A stretch of 64,000 nt of DNA, taken from positions 186,001 through 250,000 of the forward strand of contig NZ_BJYM01000005.1 of the NCBI RefSeq assembly GCF_007991515.1. Direction: 5' to 3'. The stretch is from Oceanobacillus sojae (GTDB lineage: Bacteria > Bacillota > Bacilli > Bacillales > Amphibacillaceae). How positions within the stretch are numbered: position 1 is the first letter of the stretch; each line of letters begins with the position of its first letter. The translations under genes were made by a program, and so were the position numbers. Below the pieces are notes generated by a model. It searched no databases. It was not told the origin of the DNA and was given only the letters and a program-made list of their open reading frames with translations. Shown piece by piece: positions 7,588-16,320 of the stretch.

Positions 7588-8523
7588 TTATTTTTTATTC
7601 TCAATTACTGCATCGGCAGTCGGTGTAAAACTCTCTTCATCTGCCTGCTTCTTATAATAACGACGCTCCAATTTCTTGCTTCTAAATGTTTTCTGTCCCG
7701 GGTGATGTGCCTCTGCAAAGCTGCCGCCTGTAACATCCTTCACAGTGTGTACAACTGTAAATGCGTTTTCGTCAATACTGCTGACCAGCTTTTTCAGATA
7801 GAATAGCCGCTGTTTCGGAATAGCGACATAAATCAGGTTTTCCTCGACACCATCTGCATTTTTTTCTGCTTTTAATACAGTCGTATGTGTTCCCAGGCTC
7901 GTTTGCAGTGCATGCTCCACTTCTTTCGTTTTATTAGAAAATATATGCACCACTCTTTTAGCTTCAAAACCTTCTAACACATAGTCCGTTACCCTTTTTC
8001 CAATAAATAGCGCGAGCACCGTATACATCGTGTATAGCGGACCAATAACAAAAATCCCGGCAACGACAACAGAGGCATCCAAAACAAAATTGGTCCCTGT
8101 CAATTCCCAGCCAAATTTATAGTTCAACATACGGGCAATGGTCGATGTTCCACCTGTGGTACTTCCTGAACGGAAAATAAGTCCAAAGCCTGCACCAGTA
8201 AATACACCTGCAAAGATTGCTGCCAGAAGAGGGTCTGGTATTCCTGAAGTTATGTCTTCGAGGATATAAATAAAGAATGAAAATAGTGGTATAGTTACAA
8301 GTGATTTGATAATCATATCTTTCGGCAAATAACGAAAGCCGATTAAAAGAATTACTGCATTCAGAATAAGAGTAGTTAATGCAGGTGATATATCTGTTTC
8401 GTGGTAGATAAGCAGCGCCAGCCCAGGAACGCCTCCCTCTGCTAAGGAATTCGGCATCGCGAAAATGGCTACAGAAGCAGCAAAGAAAAAGGTGCCGGTA
8501 ATTAGAAATAGATAGTTTTTCAT
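7588..8523 (-). CDS. YitT-family membrane protein (DUF161/DUF2179)
   Basis: About 311 residues: five or six helices (residues 1-190), with NSLAEGGVPG near the N-terminus and GSTTGGTS mid-protein, both typical of YitT proteins, then a soluble C-terminal DUF2179 domain (about 200-275) and a charged tail. An earlier ATG at 8580 adds 19 residues, but the ATG at 8523 has AAAGGGG upstream and gives the usual YitT N-terminus. Function of the family is not established. A stand-alone gene with no operon partner. Confidence 0.85.
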   Translation of the reverse strand: MKNYLFLITGTFFFAASVAIFAMPNSLAEGGVPGLALLIYHETDISPALTTLILNAVILLIGFRYLPKDMIIKSLVTIPLFSFFIYILEDITSGIPDPLLAAIFAGVFTGAGFGLIFRSGSTTGGTSTIARMLNYKFGWELTGTNFVLDASVVVAGIFVIGPLYTMYTVLALFIGKRVTDYVLEGFEAKRVVHIFSNKTKEVEHALQTSLGTHTTVLKAEKNADGVEENLIYVAIPKQRLFYLKKLVSSIDENAFTVVHTVKDVTGGSFAEAHHPGQKTFRSKKLERRYYKKQADEESFTPTADAVIENKK

Positions 8524-8593
8524 ACAAAACCCCTTTCTTAGTATGTTTTTTAAATGCATTATTCCTTCCATAAACAGCATTATTCGTCCCTAA

Positions 8594-8628
8594 AAAATCT
8601 TTTCCATGTCAGACATGAAAAAGATTTT
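8594..8628 (-). terminator. Strong hairpin upstream of yitT-like gene
   Basis: A 16-bp stem (8594-8609 with 8613-8628, one G-T pair) with a three-base loop. On the minus strand it is followed by TTTTTT, so it can stop transcripts arriving from the PTS/GH1 side; on the plus strand it is followed by a few T. It could alternatively be an upstream regulatory hairpin for the YitT gene. Confidence 0.55.
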
Positions 8629-8876
8629 TATGAAATCATATAAATTTAAACCAAGGTTCTTATTACGCAACAAAAACCGCTTGCCGTTATCTGGAAAGTT
8701 TAGAACACACTCTTCTTACAAAGGCTACTTTACCCGAATTAAGAGCTAAATTCAATAGTTAGATAAAATTGCTCCGTTATCTGATAATATTTTAGAACAA
8801 ACAGCCGATTATTGTATAAAAAAGCTTCAGGCTTTATTTCTTCCCGGACTTTAGCAAACCATACATTTTATCAAAT
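8629..8876. other. Gene-free stretch with a short protein-like fragment and imperfect repeat
   Basis: No intact gene. Plus frame 8640-8760 reads an HTH-like fragment without a start (YATKTACRYLESLEHTLLT in its middle), recalling the C-terminal winged helix of Fic proteins; too short to assign. CCGTTATCTG followed within about 12 bases by TTTAGAACA occurs twice, near 8688 and near 8776, as an imperfect direct repeat. Confidence 0.3.
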
Positions 8877-8922
8877 AAAAAGAATGCCCAGATATGTATT
8901 ATACAATCTCAGCATTCTTTTT
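8877..8922 (-). terminator. Terminator of PTS/beta-glucosidase operon
   Basis: AAAAAGAATGC (8877-8887) pairs with GCATTCTTTTT (8912-8922), immediately downstream of the GH1 stop codon. On the minus strand the stem ends in a T-run. Confidence 0.75.
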
Positions 8923-8924
8923 AT

Positions 8925-10343
8925 TTAAAGCTGACAGCCATTGGAAGCAATCACTTTTTGATACCAGAAAAAGCTATCCTTTTTAATCCGCTCCAAGGTT
9001 TTAATATCCTTATCGTCACGGTCTATATATACGAACCCATATCTTTTTCTAAAACCGCTGGAGGTGCTTAACAAATCTATAAAGGACCATGGCATATATC
9101 CCCAAACTTCTACACCATCCTTGATTGCCAGTTGAAGCTGCCGGATATGGTCACGCAGAAAATCAATTCTTTCCTGATCATGGATTTGTTTATCTGCTGT
9201 TAGTTCATCCAATGTTCCAAGACCATTCTCTGTAATCATCAATGGAATCTGATAACGGTCATAAAGCTCATTTAATATATATCGAAACCCTATCGGATCA
9301 ATTTCCCAATCCCATTTTGTTTTAGGTGTGAATGGATTAGTCATTCCTTCAAATAGCCCTGGAATATTATCATATTGTGTATCATCATCTTTTCCATCAT
9401 AATTCAATTTTAATTCTTTTTTGTCCGTATCTTCTGGAATATATTTTACAACACGAGACTGATAATAATTAATTCCTATAAAGTCGGGTTTCGCAGATTG
9501 TATACGTGCCATATCTTCCGGCTCAACGGTTGGCTCTATTCCATTTTCCACAAGGTAATTCCATACAAAAGGTCTATATTCTCCTTTCATATATAAATCC
9601 ATAAACAGATAAGTCCGCATTTCATCCGCATATCTTGCTGCCAAAATATCTTCCGGCTTGGGGCTGGCAGGATAATTAGGGATAATTCCTAAAGCTGGTC
9701 CAATTTTTGCATTTGGCAGCAGCGTACGACATAAATGAATTGCTTTAGCATGAGCCAATGTCATAATATGATTCATTTCATATTTCTGCTTCTCCAATGG
9801 AATATCAGGATTAAATTCCATCAGATATGGCAGCTGAAACATATTGCTTTGCTCATTAATGGTAAGCCAATAGTTTACATCATCAAAATATGTGAAAAGC
9901 ACCTGACAATATGCTTCAAAATCATCGATGACTTTTCTGGATGACCAGCCCCCGTATTCTTCTTGTAAACACTGAGGCAGATCAAAATGATAAATGGTAA
10001 CGATCGGTTCTATTTCATATTCTTTTAGTTTATTAATCAATTTACGGTAAAAATCTACGCCTTCTTGATTTATTTTCCCTCGACCATCCGGCAATATTCG
10101 CGGCCAGGAAATAGAAAATCGGTATGCTTTCAATCCAAGCTCCCTCATCAGTGCAATATCTTTCTCCCAATATTGATAATGACCTGAAGCAATACTTGGA
10201 TCAGCGTAATTTTTATTCATATTTTTTTCAACAACCGATAATGTTTTTCCATGCTTTAAATGAGCCCCCTCAATTTGGTAAGCAGCAGTTGCTGCCCCCC
10301 ATAGAAAATCACTCGGAAATAAATGAGGTGCCTGAACAGACAT
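8925..10343 (-). CDS. 6-phospho-beta-glucosidase, glycoside hydrolase family 1
   Basis: A 472-residue TIM-barrel GH1 enzyme. The acid/base glutamate is in TINEQ (about residue 164) and the nucleophile in MITENGLG. The C-terminal loop reads SSGFRKRYGFVY, the Ser..Lys-x-Tyr pattern that binds the 6-phosphate, in place of the Glu-Trp seen in plain beta-glucosidases. It hydrolyses phosphorylated cellobiose or aryl-beta-glucosides after PTS uptake. The ATG at 10343 is preferred over 10358, because the earlier ATG overlaps the GGAAGTG ribosome site. Last gene of the IIB-IIC-IIA-GH1 operon. Confidence 0.93.
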   Translation of the reverse strand: MSVQAPHLFPSDFLWGAATAAYQIEGAHLKHGKTLSVVEKNMNKNYADPSIASGHYQYWEKDIALMRELGLKAYRFSISWPRILPDGRGKINQEGVDFYRKLINKLKEYEIEPIVTIYHFDLPQCLQEEYGGWSSRKVIDDFEAYCQVLFTYFDDVNYWLTINEQSNMFQLPYLMEFNPDIPLEKQKYEMNHIMTLAHAKAIHLCRTLLPNAKIGPALGIIPNYPASPKPEDILAARYADEMRTYLFMDLYMKGEYRPFVWNYLVENGIEPTVEPEDMARIQSAKPDFIGINYYQSRVVKYIPEDTDKKELKLNYDGKDDDTQYDNIPGLFEGMTNPFTPKTKWDWEIDPIGFRYILNELYDRYQIPLMITENGLGTLDELTADKQIHDQERIDFLRDHIRQLQLAIKDGVEVWGYMPWSFIDLLSTSSGFRKRYGFVYIDRDDKDIKTLERIKKDSFFWYQKVIASNGCQL

Positions 10344-10366
10344 CGGTATCACTTCCAATCAGCGTA

Positions 10367-10717
10367 TTATTCACTTTCTAATTTCTTGATTCTTTGATCA
10401 AAGACCTTAGAAATCTTTAATAGATTTCTGGCTATATTCCATTCACTCATTACTGTCATCAGATGGTCCTGAGCATGTGTAAATAAAGTAGAATAAGGAA
10501 CAGCTTCTCCTCTAGCCTCTTCTTGAATCGTTTCTGTTTGAGCTGAATGTGCTGCTGACATATGCTTTTTTGCTTTTGCTAATTTCGCTTCTGCCTCTTC
10601 GAATTTAAACGTTTCTACATCCTTCAAAGCAGCTTGAATATCAGCCCTTGCATCGCCGGCTCCTAATATAATTTTCATGGATACTTCTTGTAAACTTTCT
10701 GCATTATGTTGGCTCAA
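10367..10717 (-). CDS. PTS lactose/cellobiose-type IIA component
   Basis: A 116-residue helical protein of the Lac family IIA. The phosphorylation-site segment THAQDHLMT holds His81 (active-site position) and His85. It passes phosphate from HPr to the IIB protein (12003-12317). It starts 22 bases after the IIC stop with an AAGGAGG-type site and is 23 bases from the GH1 start. Because IIC is interrupted, this subunit may now serve another transporter or have no role. Confidence 0.92.
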   Translation of the reverse strand: MSQHNAESLQEVSMKIILGAGDARADIQAALKDVETFKFEEAEAKLAKAKKHMSAAHSAQTETIQEEARGEAVPYSTLFTHAQDHLMTVMSEWNIARNLLKISKVFDQRIKKLESE

Positions 10718-10739
10718 ATCAAGCCCTCCTTAAATTAAA

Positions 10740-11981
10740 TTAAACTTCCTCTGGCTGTTTTTCTTCATTTACTTTTTGATTGTCATATACTTTGACAAAA
10801 GGATACCAGATTATTAATGATACAACGAGATTAACCAGCAGAAGTAACAGTCCGCTAATATCTGTATTAACAAGATAGGTGGAAATTCCAATCGGCACGT
10901 ACCATAATTGCATTACCTCAGCAGGAAGGGTAATTACCCCCATTGAAAGAACGATATATGTGATTGCCGGAATGATAATACCATTCAGCCACATTGGAAT
11001 CATAAGAATCGGATTAAAAGCTACAGGAGCACCAAATACAACCGGTTCATTAATATTAAAGATAGAAGGAACTATTGTTACCCTGCTGATTGCTTTCAAA
11101 TGATTCGATTTGGCAATTAGCAGCATAATAATGACTAATGGCAATGTTGTTCCCATTCCACCAATCCATATCCATGCCATCATTGTTTCGAATGTATGAA
11201 TAAAGGAAGGATCTGCTCCCTGACTTAATAGATTTGCGTTTTGTTCAATTCCGGCCATCCATATTGGAAAAATAATAGGGTATAAAGCCCATGGACTAAT
11301 GCCGAAAGAATATAGAAACACACTGATAAATGTGATAATAACAAAGCCTGCAAAGCTTTGACCGATATAGTTGAGCGGCTCGAACAGACTGAGGATGGCA
11401 GCATAAAGGTCAAAACTTCCGACAATTGTAAAAAGCCATGCAGCCAACAGTAATAACGTAATTGGTACAATCGTATCGAACCAGACAATAATAAAATCTG
11501 GCAATGAGCTTGATTCTTTAAAAAAGGACATTTTACTGAATAGATAAAACACAACACCAACAAGCAACCCGACAATAATTGCGACAAACATTCCATTTGC
11601 CCCAAATCTTTCAAAAGAAAAGATAATTTGTCCCTCATCATTAAATGTAGGAGAGAGCAAAAATAAAAACATTGCCGCACCCGTTAAACCTGCAACTAAT
11701 TTCCGATCACTTTTCTTCAATTTTTCCATAATAAAATATGGTGTCAGAAAAGAAATGAACAGACTCATTAAACCAAATGAAAAATCACTGATAGGCTACA
11801 GATTAGGCATATTAGGTATGAAATCATTTAAAATCATAATCAGTGTGATTAATGATCCAACGAGAATCAGCGGTAATACACCCATAATGGATTCTTGTAT
11901 GGCAGATACCCAGGCATTTCTTGTGATCTTATTCATCTTAGGTGCAAATGACCGGTTCATATACTCAATCAATTTGTTCAT
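10740..11981 (-). pseudogene. PTS cellobiose-type IIC permease, interrupted by in-frame amber codon
   Basis: The frame from 11981 encodes 61 residues typical of an EIIC N-terminus, then meets TAG at 11796-11798, then continues without shift for 351 residues to 10740, including the conserved NINEPVVFGAPVAFNP region. No base is lost or gained: one nonsense codon splits a protein of about 413 codons. An internal ATG at 11768 has no good ribosome site and would lack the first helices. Either a recent nonsense mutation, a sequencing error, or readthrough. The remaining frame shows no other lesion, so the change is young. Confidence 0.85.
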
Positions 11982-12002
11982 GGTAATCCCCCTTATCCAG
12001 AA

Positions 12003-12317
12003 TTATTCTAACCCAAGTTCTTTAACGATAATGTCAAGACCCTTATCTCCATTCAATGTTCCATAAGTCATTTGATCAATAACTTGATAAGGAATATTTG
12101 TATTTGAAAGCTGATCTGCTATATCGTCCTTTATATAGCTTAAATGTGGTGCAATTAATACCATGCTGATTCGATCCATATAATCAACCAGTTCTGATTC
12201 ACCTCTTGCTATCACCTCTACCTCTAACCCTTTTTTCTTAGCAGACTTACGAATATTTTGAGCCAGGAAACCACTGGAAGCTCCACCACTGCAAATTAAT
12301 AAAACTGTTTTTTTCAT
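12003..12317 (-). CDS. PTS cellobiose/lactose-type IIB component
   Basis: A 104-residue IIB domain. The phosphocysteine is Cys9 in LLICSGGASSGFLAQNI. It receives phosphate from IIA and gives it to the sugar held by IIC. First gene of the minus-strand operon, divergent from the LicR-type activator, with a dyad between them at 12364-12387. Confidence 0.93.
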   Translation of the reverse strand: MKKTVLLICSGGASSGFLAQNIRKSAKKKGLEVEVIARGESELVDYMDRISMVLIAPHLSYIKDDIADQLSNTNIPYQVIDQMTYGTLNGDKGLDIIVKELGLE

Positions 12318-12363
12318 TTTGTTTTCCCCCTTGTTTTTGATGTACTTATATTATGCCAAGGAT

Positions 12364-12387
12364 AAGGAATACTAACGAATATTCCTT
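12364..12387. promoter_or_regulatory. Dyad between PTS operon and LicR gene, probable activator site
   Basis: AAGGAATA (12364-12371) and TATTCCTT (12380-12387) form a perfect 8-bp inverted repeat with an 8-base spacer, at the -35 region of a minus-strand promoter whose -10 is probably CATAAT. A second, shorter pair TTGCC/GGCAA (12388-12405) lies next to it. An activator site at a weak -35 fits LicR-type control. Assignment inferred. Confidence 0.45.
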
Positions 12388-12437
12388 TTGCCTACCGGCT
12401 GGCAATAGATTTATTTTCTTATCATGTAACGCCGGAT

Positions 12438-12443
12438 TATAAT
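12438..12443 (+). promoter_or_regulatory. -10 element of LicR-type gene
   Basis: TATAAT at 12438-12443, with a T-rich but weak -35 about 18 bases upstream. It overlaps the ATG at 12442, which argues that translation begins further on, at 12496. Confidence 0.5.
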
Positions 12444-12495
12444 GAAGTTAATTCTAAAAAGATTGTTTGAACAGAACGAAGGGAGGGGAATTCTA

Positions 12496-14400
12496 ATGAA
12501 GGAAAAAAACATTGAAGCACTCATTCATTTATTAGAGGAACACGGCAACTGGATGAAATCAAAACAAATACTAACTTATTTAAATATTTCGCCCCGGACC
12601 TTGAGGAACTATATCCAGTATATTAATGAACAGTATAGTCACTTATTTATCATAGAATCTTCAAGTGCAGGTTATCGTCTGAAAAAAATAGAAAATAATG
12701 AAACTATACAACCAGAGAATAAACCCTTTGAAAATAGAATGTACTTCATTTTACAAAGACTCGTTTTAGCCAAGAACGGTGTGGATATATTTGATTTAAG
12801 TGATGAGTTATTTGTAAGCGTTCCAACCATTGAAAAGGATTTAATAGAATGCCGGAAATTTATTAAAAGCTACGATTTGGCTATTGAAAGAGCAAAAGAT
12901 TATTTGTTTTTAAGAGGTAAAGAAATAGATAAGCGGAAAATAATGCGTGTGATTTATACTAAAGAATATAATACAACCTTTTACAACATTATTGACTTAG
13001 AGAAGTCATTTGGTTATGAGTTGGGTGACTTCAAAAAAAAGCTGCTGCAAATTATTCAAAGTCACGATTATGATATTAATGAATATACCCTTGGCAATAT
13101 TATCTATCATATTGTTGTTTCCATTGAACGAATGCAGGATAATCAATATGTGCATTATCATGTCTATCCTTTTAAAGAAAAATTCATTTCAATAAAGATT
13201 GTTCATGAAATACAACACTTAATTGAATCTTATTTTCAAGTCCAAATGGATGAAAATGAATTATATTATCTGCAGGCACTGATAAGCAGTAAAACAACGA
13301 ATACTCTTGAAGAGACTGGAAATGATGCTCAATCCCGATATCTGGATTTAGTCAATCGAATTATCCAAAAGGTTAACGAGAGCTATTTAATCAGCTTGGA
13401 TGATGAAGAGTTCAAAACCAAATTTGCTTTGCATGTTCAAAATATGGTGATTAGAGCTTCGAATAATTTTTCTTTTGAAAATCCGCTTACACAGTCTATT
13501 AAAAGCTCTTCACCATTGATTTATGATTTATCTGTCTATATTGCTAATCTTCTCTCTGAAGAATTGAACATTCAATTGCCTGAAGATGAAATAACCTATA
13601 TTGCTTTGCATGTTGGGAGTTGTTTGGAATTAAAACAAAAAAATGATGAGTCTATAAATGTCATTCTTATTTGTCCTGCCTATAACAATTTACACTTGGT
13701 AATAAAAGAGAAGCTGGAGCATTATTTTGCGAATCAACTGGTTATTTCAAAAATAATAACCAGGATTGATAAGGAGATAACTGAGATGCATGGAGATTTA
13801 ATTATTTCTACTGTAAATCTTCCATTTGACCTTCATATAAAAGAGGTGCTTATTAATACCTTTATGGATGCGGATGATATTTTAAAAATACAAACACAGG
13901 TAAACAAGATAAAGCATGATAAAAAACAGCAGCAAATCAAGCGAAACCTTATCTCATTATTTGATAAAAGACTTTTTATCCTGAGTGATAAAGCTTTTAA
14001 AGATGAATTTGAAGTCATTCGTTTTATTACGGAAAAAATGGCTTCCTTGCAGCTGGTTGAACGACATTTTGCTCAGGATGTTATAAAAAGAGAAAATCTA
14101 TCGTCTACCGCTTTTAATAATATTGTTGCCGTCCCCCATTCTATAAATATGGACGCATTGCAAACAGCCATTGCTGTATTGATAACGAAACAGCCTATCT
14201 CTTGGGGAGACGCTTCAAATATAAAAATTGTCTCTTTAATTGCTATGAACTATAATGAACGAAACCTTTACCGTGATATTTACGATGAATATATTAAAAT
14301 TCTGTCTAACCCCGAAAACGTGAACAAATTGGCCAATTCAAGGTCTTATGAAGGTTTTATTGATCAGTTGATCGATTTTATTGACAAGCAGACAGACTAA
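12496..14400 (+). CDS. LicR/BglG-type PTS-regulated transcriptional activator
   Basis: About 634 residues with the LicR layout: N-terminal HTH (about 1-70, SPRTLRNYIQYINEQY), a second HTH region, two PRD domains (about 170-375, with regulatory histidines), a IIB-like segment (about 385-470, VILICPA) and a C-terminal IIA-like domain with the VAVPHS histidine (about 540-630). PTS phosphorylation of the PRD and IIA/IIB parts tunes activity to sugar availability. The ATG at 12496 has GGAGGGG seven bases before it. Divergent to the beta-glucoside operon, which it probably activates. If IIC is dead, the activator has lost its sugar signal. Confidence 0.9.
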   Translation: MKEKNIEALIHLLEEHGNWMKSKQILTYLNISPRTLRNYIQYINEQYSHLFIIESSSAGYRLKKIENNETIQPENKPFENRMYFILQRLVLAKNGVDIFDLSDELFVSVPTIEKDLIECRKFIKSYDLAIERAKDYLFLRGKEIDKRKIMRVIYTKEYNTTFYNIIDLEKSFGYELGDFKKKLLQIIQSHDYDINEYTLGNIIYHIVVSIERMQDNQYVHYHVYPFKEKFISIKIVHEIQHLIESYFQVQMDENELYYLQALISSKTTNTLEETGNDAQSRYLDLVNRIIQKVNESYLISLDDEEFKTKFALHVQNMVIRASNNFSFENPLTQSIKSSSPLIYDLSVYIANLLSEELNIQLPEDEITYIALHVGSCLELKQKNDESINVILICPAYNNLHLVIKEKLEHYFANQLVISKIITRIDKEITEMHGDLIISTVNLPFDLHIKEVLINTFMDADDILKIQTQVNKIKHDKKQQQIKRNLISLFDKRLFILSDKAFKDEFEVIRFITEKMASLQLVERHFAQDVIKRENLSSTAFNNIVAVPHSINMDALQTAIAVLITKQPISWGDASNIKIVSLIAMNYNERNLYRDIYDEYIKILSNPENVNKLANSRSYEGFIDQLIDFIDKQTD

Positions 14401-14410
14401 TTAAAAAAAT

Positions 14411-14442
14411 GAAGGAGAACGCTTTTTTCTCCGTTCTCCTTC
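14411..14442. terminator. Bidirectional terminator between convergent genes
   Basis: GAAGGAGAACG (14411-14421) pairs with CGTTCTCCTTC (14432-14442), between the convergent LicR-type and YhfP-type genes. Confidence 0.75.
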
Positions 14443-14460
14443 AAAATACATGATATATAA

Positions 14461-15459
14461 TTAACCTTCTAAATTCACAAGCACTCTTCCTAAATGATTG
14501 CTTTCAAATACTGCTGGCAATAACTCCGGTAATTCTTCCAGCGCTGCTTCCTTATAAACTAAGTCCTCAAGATTATCTAATTTTAAATCTCCAGCTAAAC
14601 GCTGCCATATCTGCTCCCGTTCTTCCATCGGGCAATATACGGAATCAATTCCAAGCAGAGAAACTCCGCGTAAAATAAACGGGAAAACAGATGAAGGAAG
14701 CTCTACTCCTGCTGCCATTCCACTGACAGCGACACTGCCCCGGTATTTCATTTGTGCTAATAAGGAAGCTAACGGCTCTCCGCCAACCGCATCAATTGCA
14801 GCAGCCCATTTTTGTTTGTCGAGCTTTTTCAGCTTTCCGTTATAAACCTCTTTTCTGTCAATAACCTCTGCTGCACCCAACTGCTGCAAATAATCCTTTT
14901 CAGAGTCTTTTCCAGTGCTGGCCGCTACGTGATACCCTTTCTTTTTCAAGAGAGAAATAGCAACGCTTCCTACACCGCCTGTAGCTCCAGTGACAAGAAC
15001 AGTACCATTTTCCGGTTTCAATCCATTCTCCTCTAATCTTTGCACAGATAAAGCAGCTGTAAAACCGGCTGTTCCTAAGATCATGCTTTCTTTTAAGCTT
15101 AAGCCTTCCGGGAGAGGTACGATCCATTTAGCCGGAACACGTGCATACTCACTGTAGCCTCCAAAATGGGAAACACCTAATTCATAGCTGGTAACAATAA
15201 CAGGATCTCCTGCCTTATAGCGGTCATCTTTGGAATCAGCCACTTCTCCTGCCAAATCAATGCCTGGAATAAAAGGATAGTCCTTTACAATATTGCCATT
15301 AGGATGAGCAGCAAGCCCATCTTTATAGTTAATTCCGCTATATTTTACTTTGACCAGAACCTCCCCCTCAGGTAAATCGGAAGGTTCGATTTCTTTTACA
15401 TTCAAATTTAAGTTTTCATTTTCTTTTTCTACAACGAGTGCTTTAAATGTGTTTGTCAT
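14461..15459 (-). CDS. YhdH/YhfP-family quinone oxidoreductase (acrylyl-CoA reductase-like)
   Basis: A 332-residue zinc-independent medium-chain reductase: GroES-like N-terminal domain, then a Rossmann domain with the NADPH-binding GATGGVGSVA (about residues 158-167). The YhdH/YhfP/AcuI subgroup reduces acrylyl-CoA or quinone-like enones. AGGTTATATC precedes the ATG. Monocistronic, between a terminator and the MerR operon. The exact substrate is not readable. Confidence 0.88.
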   Translation of the reverse strand: MTNTFKALVVEKENENLNLNVKEIEPSDLPEGEVLVKVKYSGINYKDGLAAHPNGNIVKDYPFIPGIDLAGEVADSKDDRYKAGDPVIVTSYELGVSHFGGYSEYARVPAKWIVPLPEGLSLKESMILGTAGFTAALSVQRLEENGLKPENGTVLVTGATGGVGSVAISLLKKKGYHVAASTGKDSEKDYLQQLGAAEVIDRKEVYNGKLKKLDKQKWAAAIDAVGGEPLASLLAQMKYRGSVAVSGMAAGVELPSSVFPFILRGVSLLGIDSVYCPMEEREQIWQRLAGDLKLDNLEDLVYKEAALEELPELLPAVFESNHLGRVLVNLEG

Positions 15460-15540
15460 GATATAACCTCCATCTAACTATACTATATATTCTAATTGAT
15501 TATTCCCTGAATTTAGGTGCTTCAACCCTATATTGATTTG

Positions 15541-16320
15541 CTATTTATATTGGGAAAGCTCTTCCTCTTCACAATAGTGTAAAATAGCTTGGTGAATAAA
15601 TTCATTCAGTGTTTCGTTTCCGAATTGATTGATATATGCTTTAAAGCTTTTATCTTCCTTATACGTATAAGCAATACATTGAAGGATTTCTGTATCACCT
15701 ATCATAAACTGTTCGAGATAACTTTTCCATTCAAGAACGATTTGCTGTACTTTTTTAGAAGCAGGTGATTCCTTTGAAAACTTGGCAAATTTTAAGAATA
15801 CATCCTGCATATTCTGATCAAAAGCTTCAAAAACAGCAGCTCTTTCTTCTTCGGGAATTTGTTTGATATTTTTTTCGTATTCTTGATACTTTGCAGTGTC
15901 CCCATACACATATTTTGCTTCTAATTGATACTGCTCTTTTAATGGTAATACATTACCTTTATGAAAAACATCTAAAAAAGAAATATCTTTTCCTGACATA
16001 AAATCATTTAAATTGATTAATGTCCGTTCAAGGTTTTGCTTTTTTATTTGCATCGCTTTATAATGCCCGGCTAAAATCTTCCTTTGCTCTTGTTTTGGCA
16101 ACTGTATAATCACCGCTATTTCTTTCAATGGCAGATCTAATTCCTTTAACAGCAAAATCGTCCGTAATTTTTTTAGATTCTCATGATTATACAGCCGGTA
16201 GCCTTTATCTGAATAACTATCCGGATTTAATAAATTGATTTCATCATAATAATGAAGTGTTCTTTTCGTAACACCAGTTATAGTAATCATATCTTTAACG
16301 GTATAGTACGGTTTCTTCAT
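15541..16320 (-). CDS. MerR-family regulator with TipAS-like ligand domain
   Basis: A 259-residue protein: an N-terminal MerR HTH (about 5-72, TKRTLHYYDEINLL and GYRLYNHENL), a dimerisation helix (about 80-120) and a C-terminal TipAS-like domain (about 140-255, YGDTAKYQEYEK). TipAS domains bind peptide antibiotics or other bulky ligands and the complex activates transcription. Its ATG lies 26 bases inside the end of the upstream peptidase gene, so the two are cotranscribed and probably coupled. Confidence 0.85.
   Translation of the reverse strand: MKKPYYTVKDMITITGVTKRTLHYYDEINLLNPDSYSDKGYRLYNHENLKKLRTILLLKELDLPLKEIAVIIQLPKQEQRKILAGHYKAMQIKKQNLERTLINLNDFMSGKDISFLDVFHKGNVLPLKEQYQLEAKYVYGDTAKYQEYEKNIKQIPEEERAAVFEAFDQNMQDVFLKFAKFSKESPASKKVQQIVLEWKSYLEQFMIGDTEILQCIAYTYKEDKSFKAYINQFGNETLNEFIHQAILHYCEEEELSQYK

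Noticed and set aside
8640-8760. Fic-like C-terminal fragment
   Set aside because: Only about 35 residues without a start; resemblance to an HTH could be chance.
11768-11770. Internal ATG as true start of IIC
   Set aside because: It would omit the first helices and lacks a ribosome site; the upstream 61 residues are clearly EIIC.
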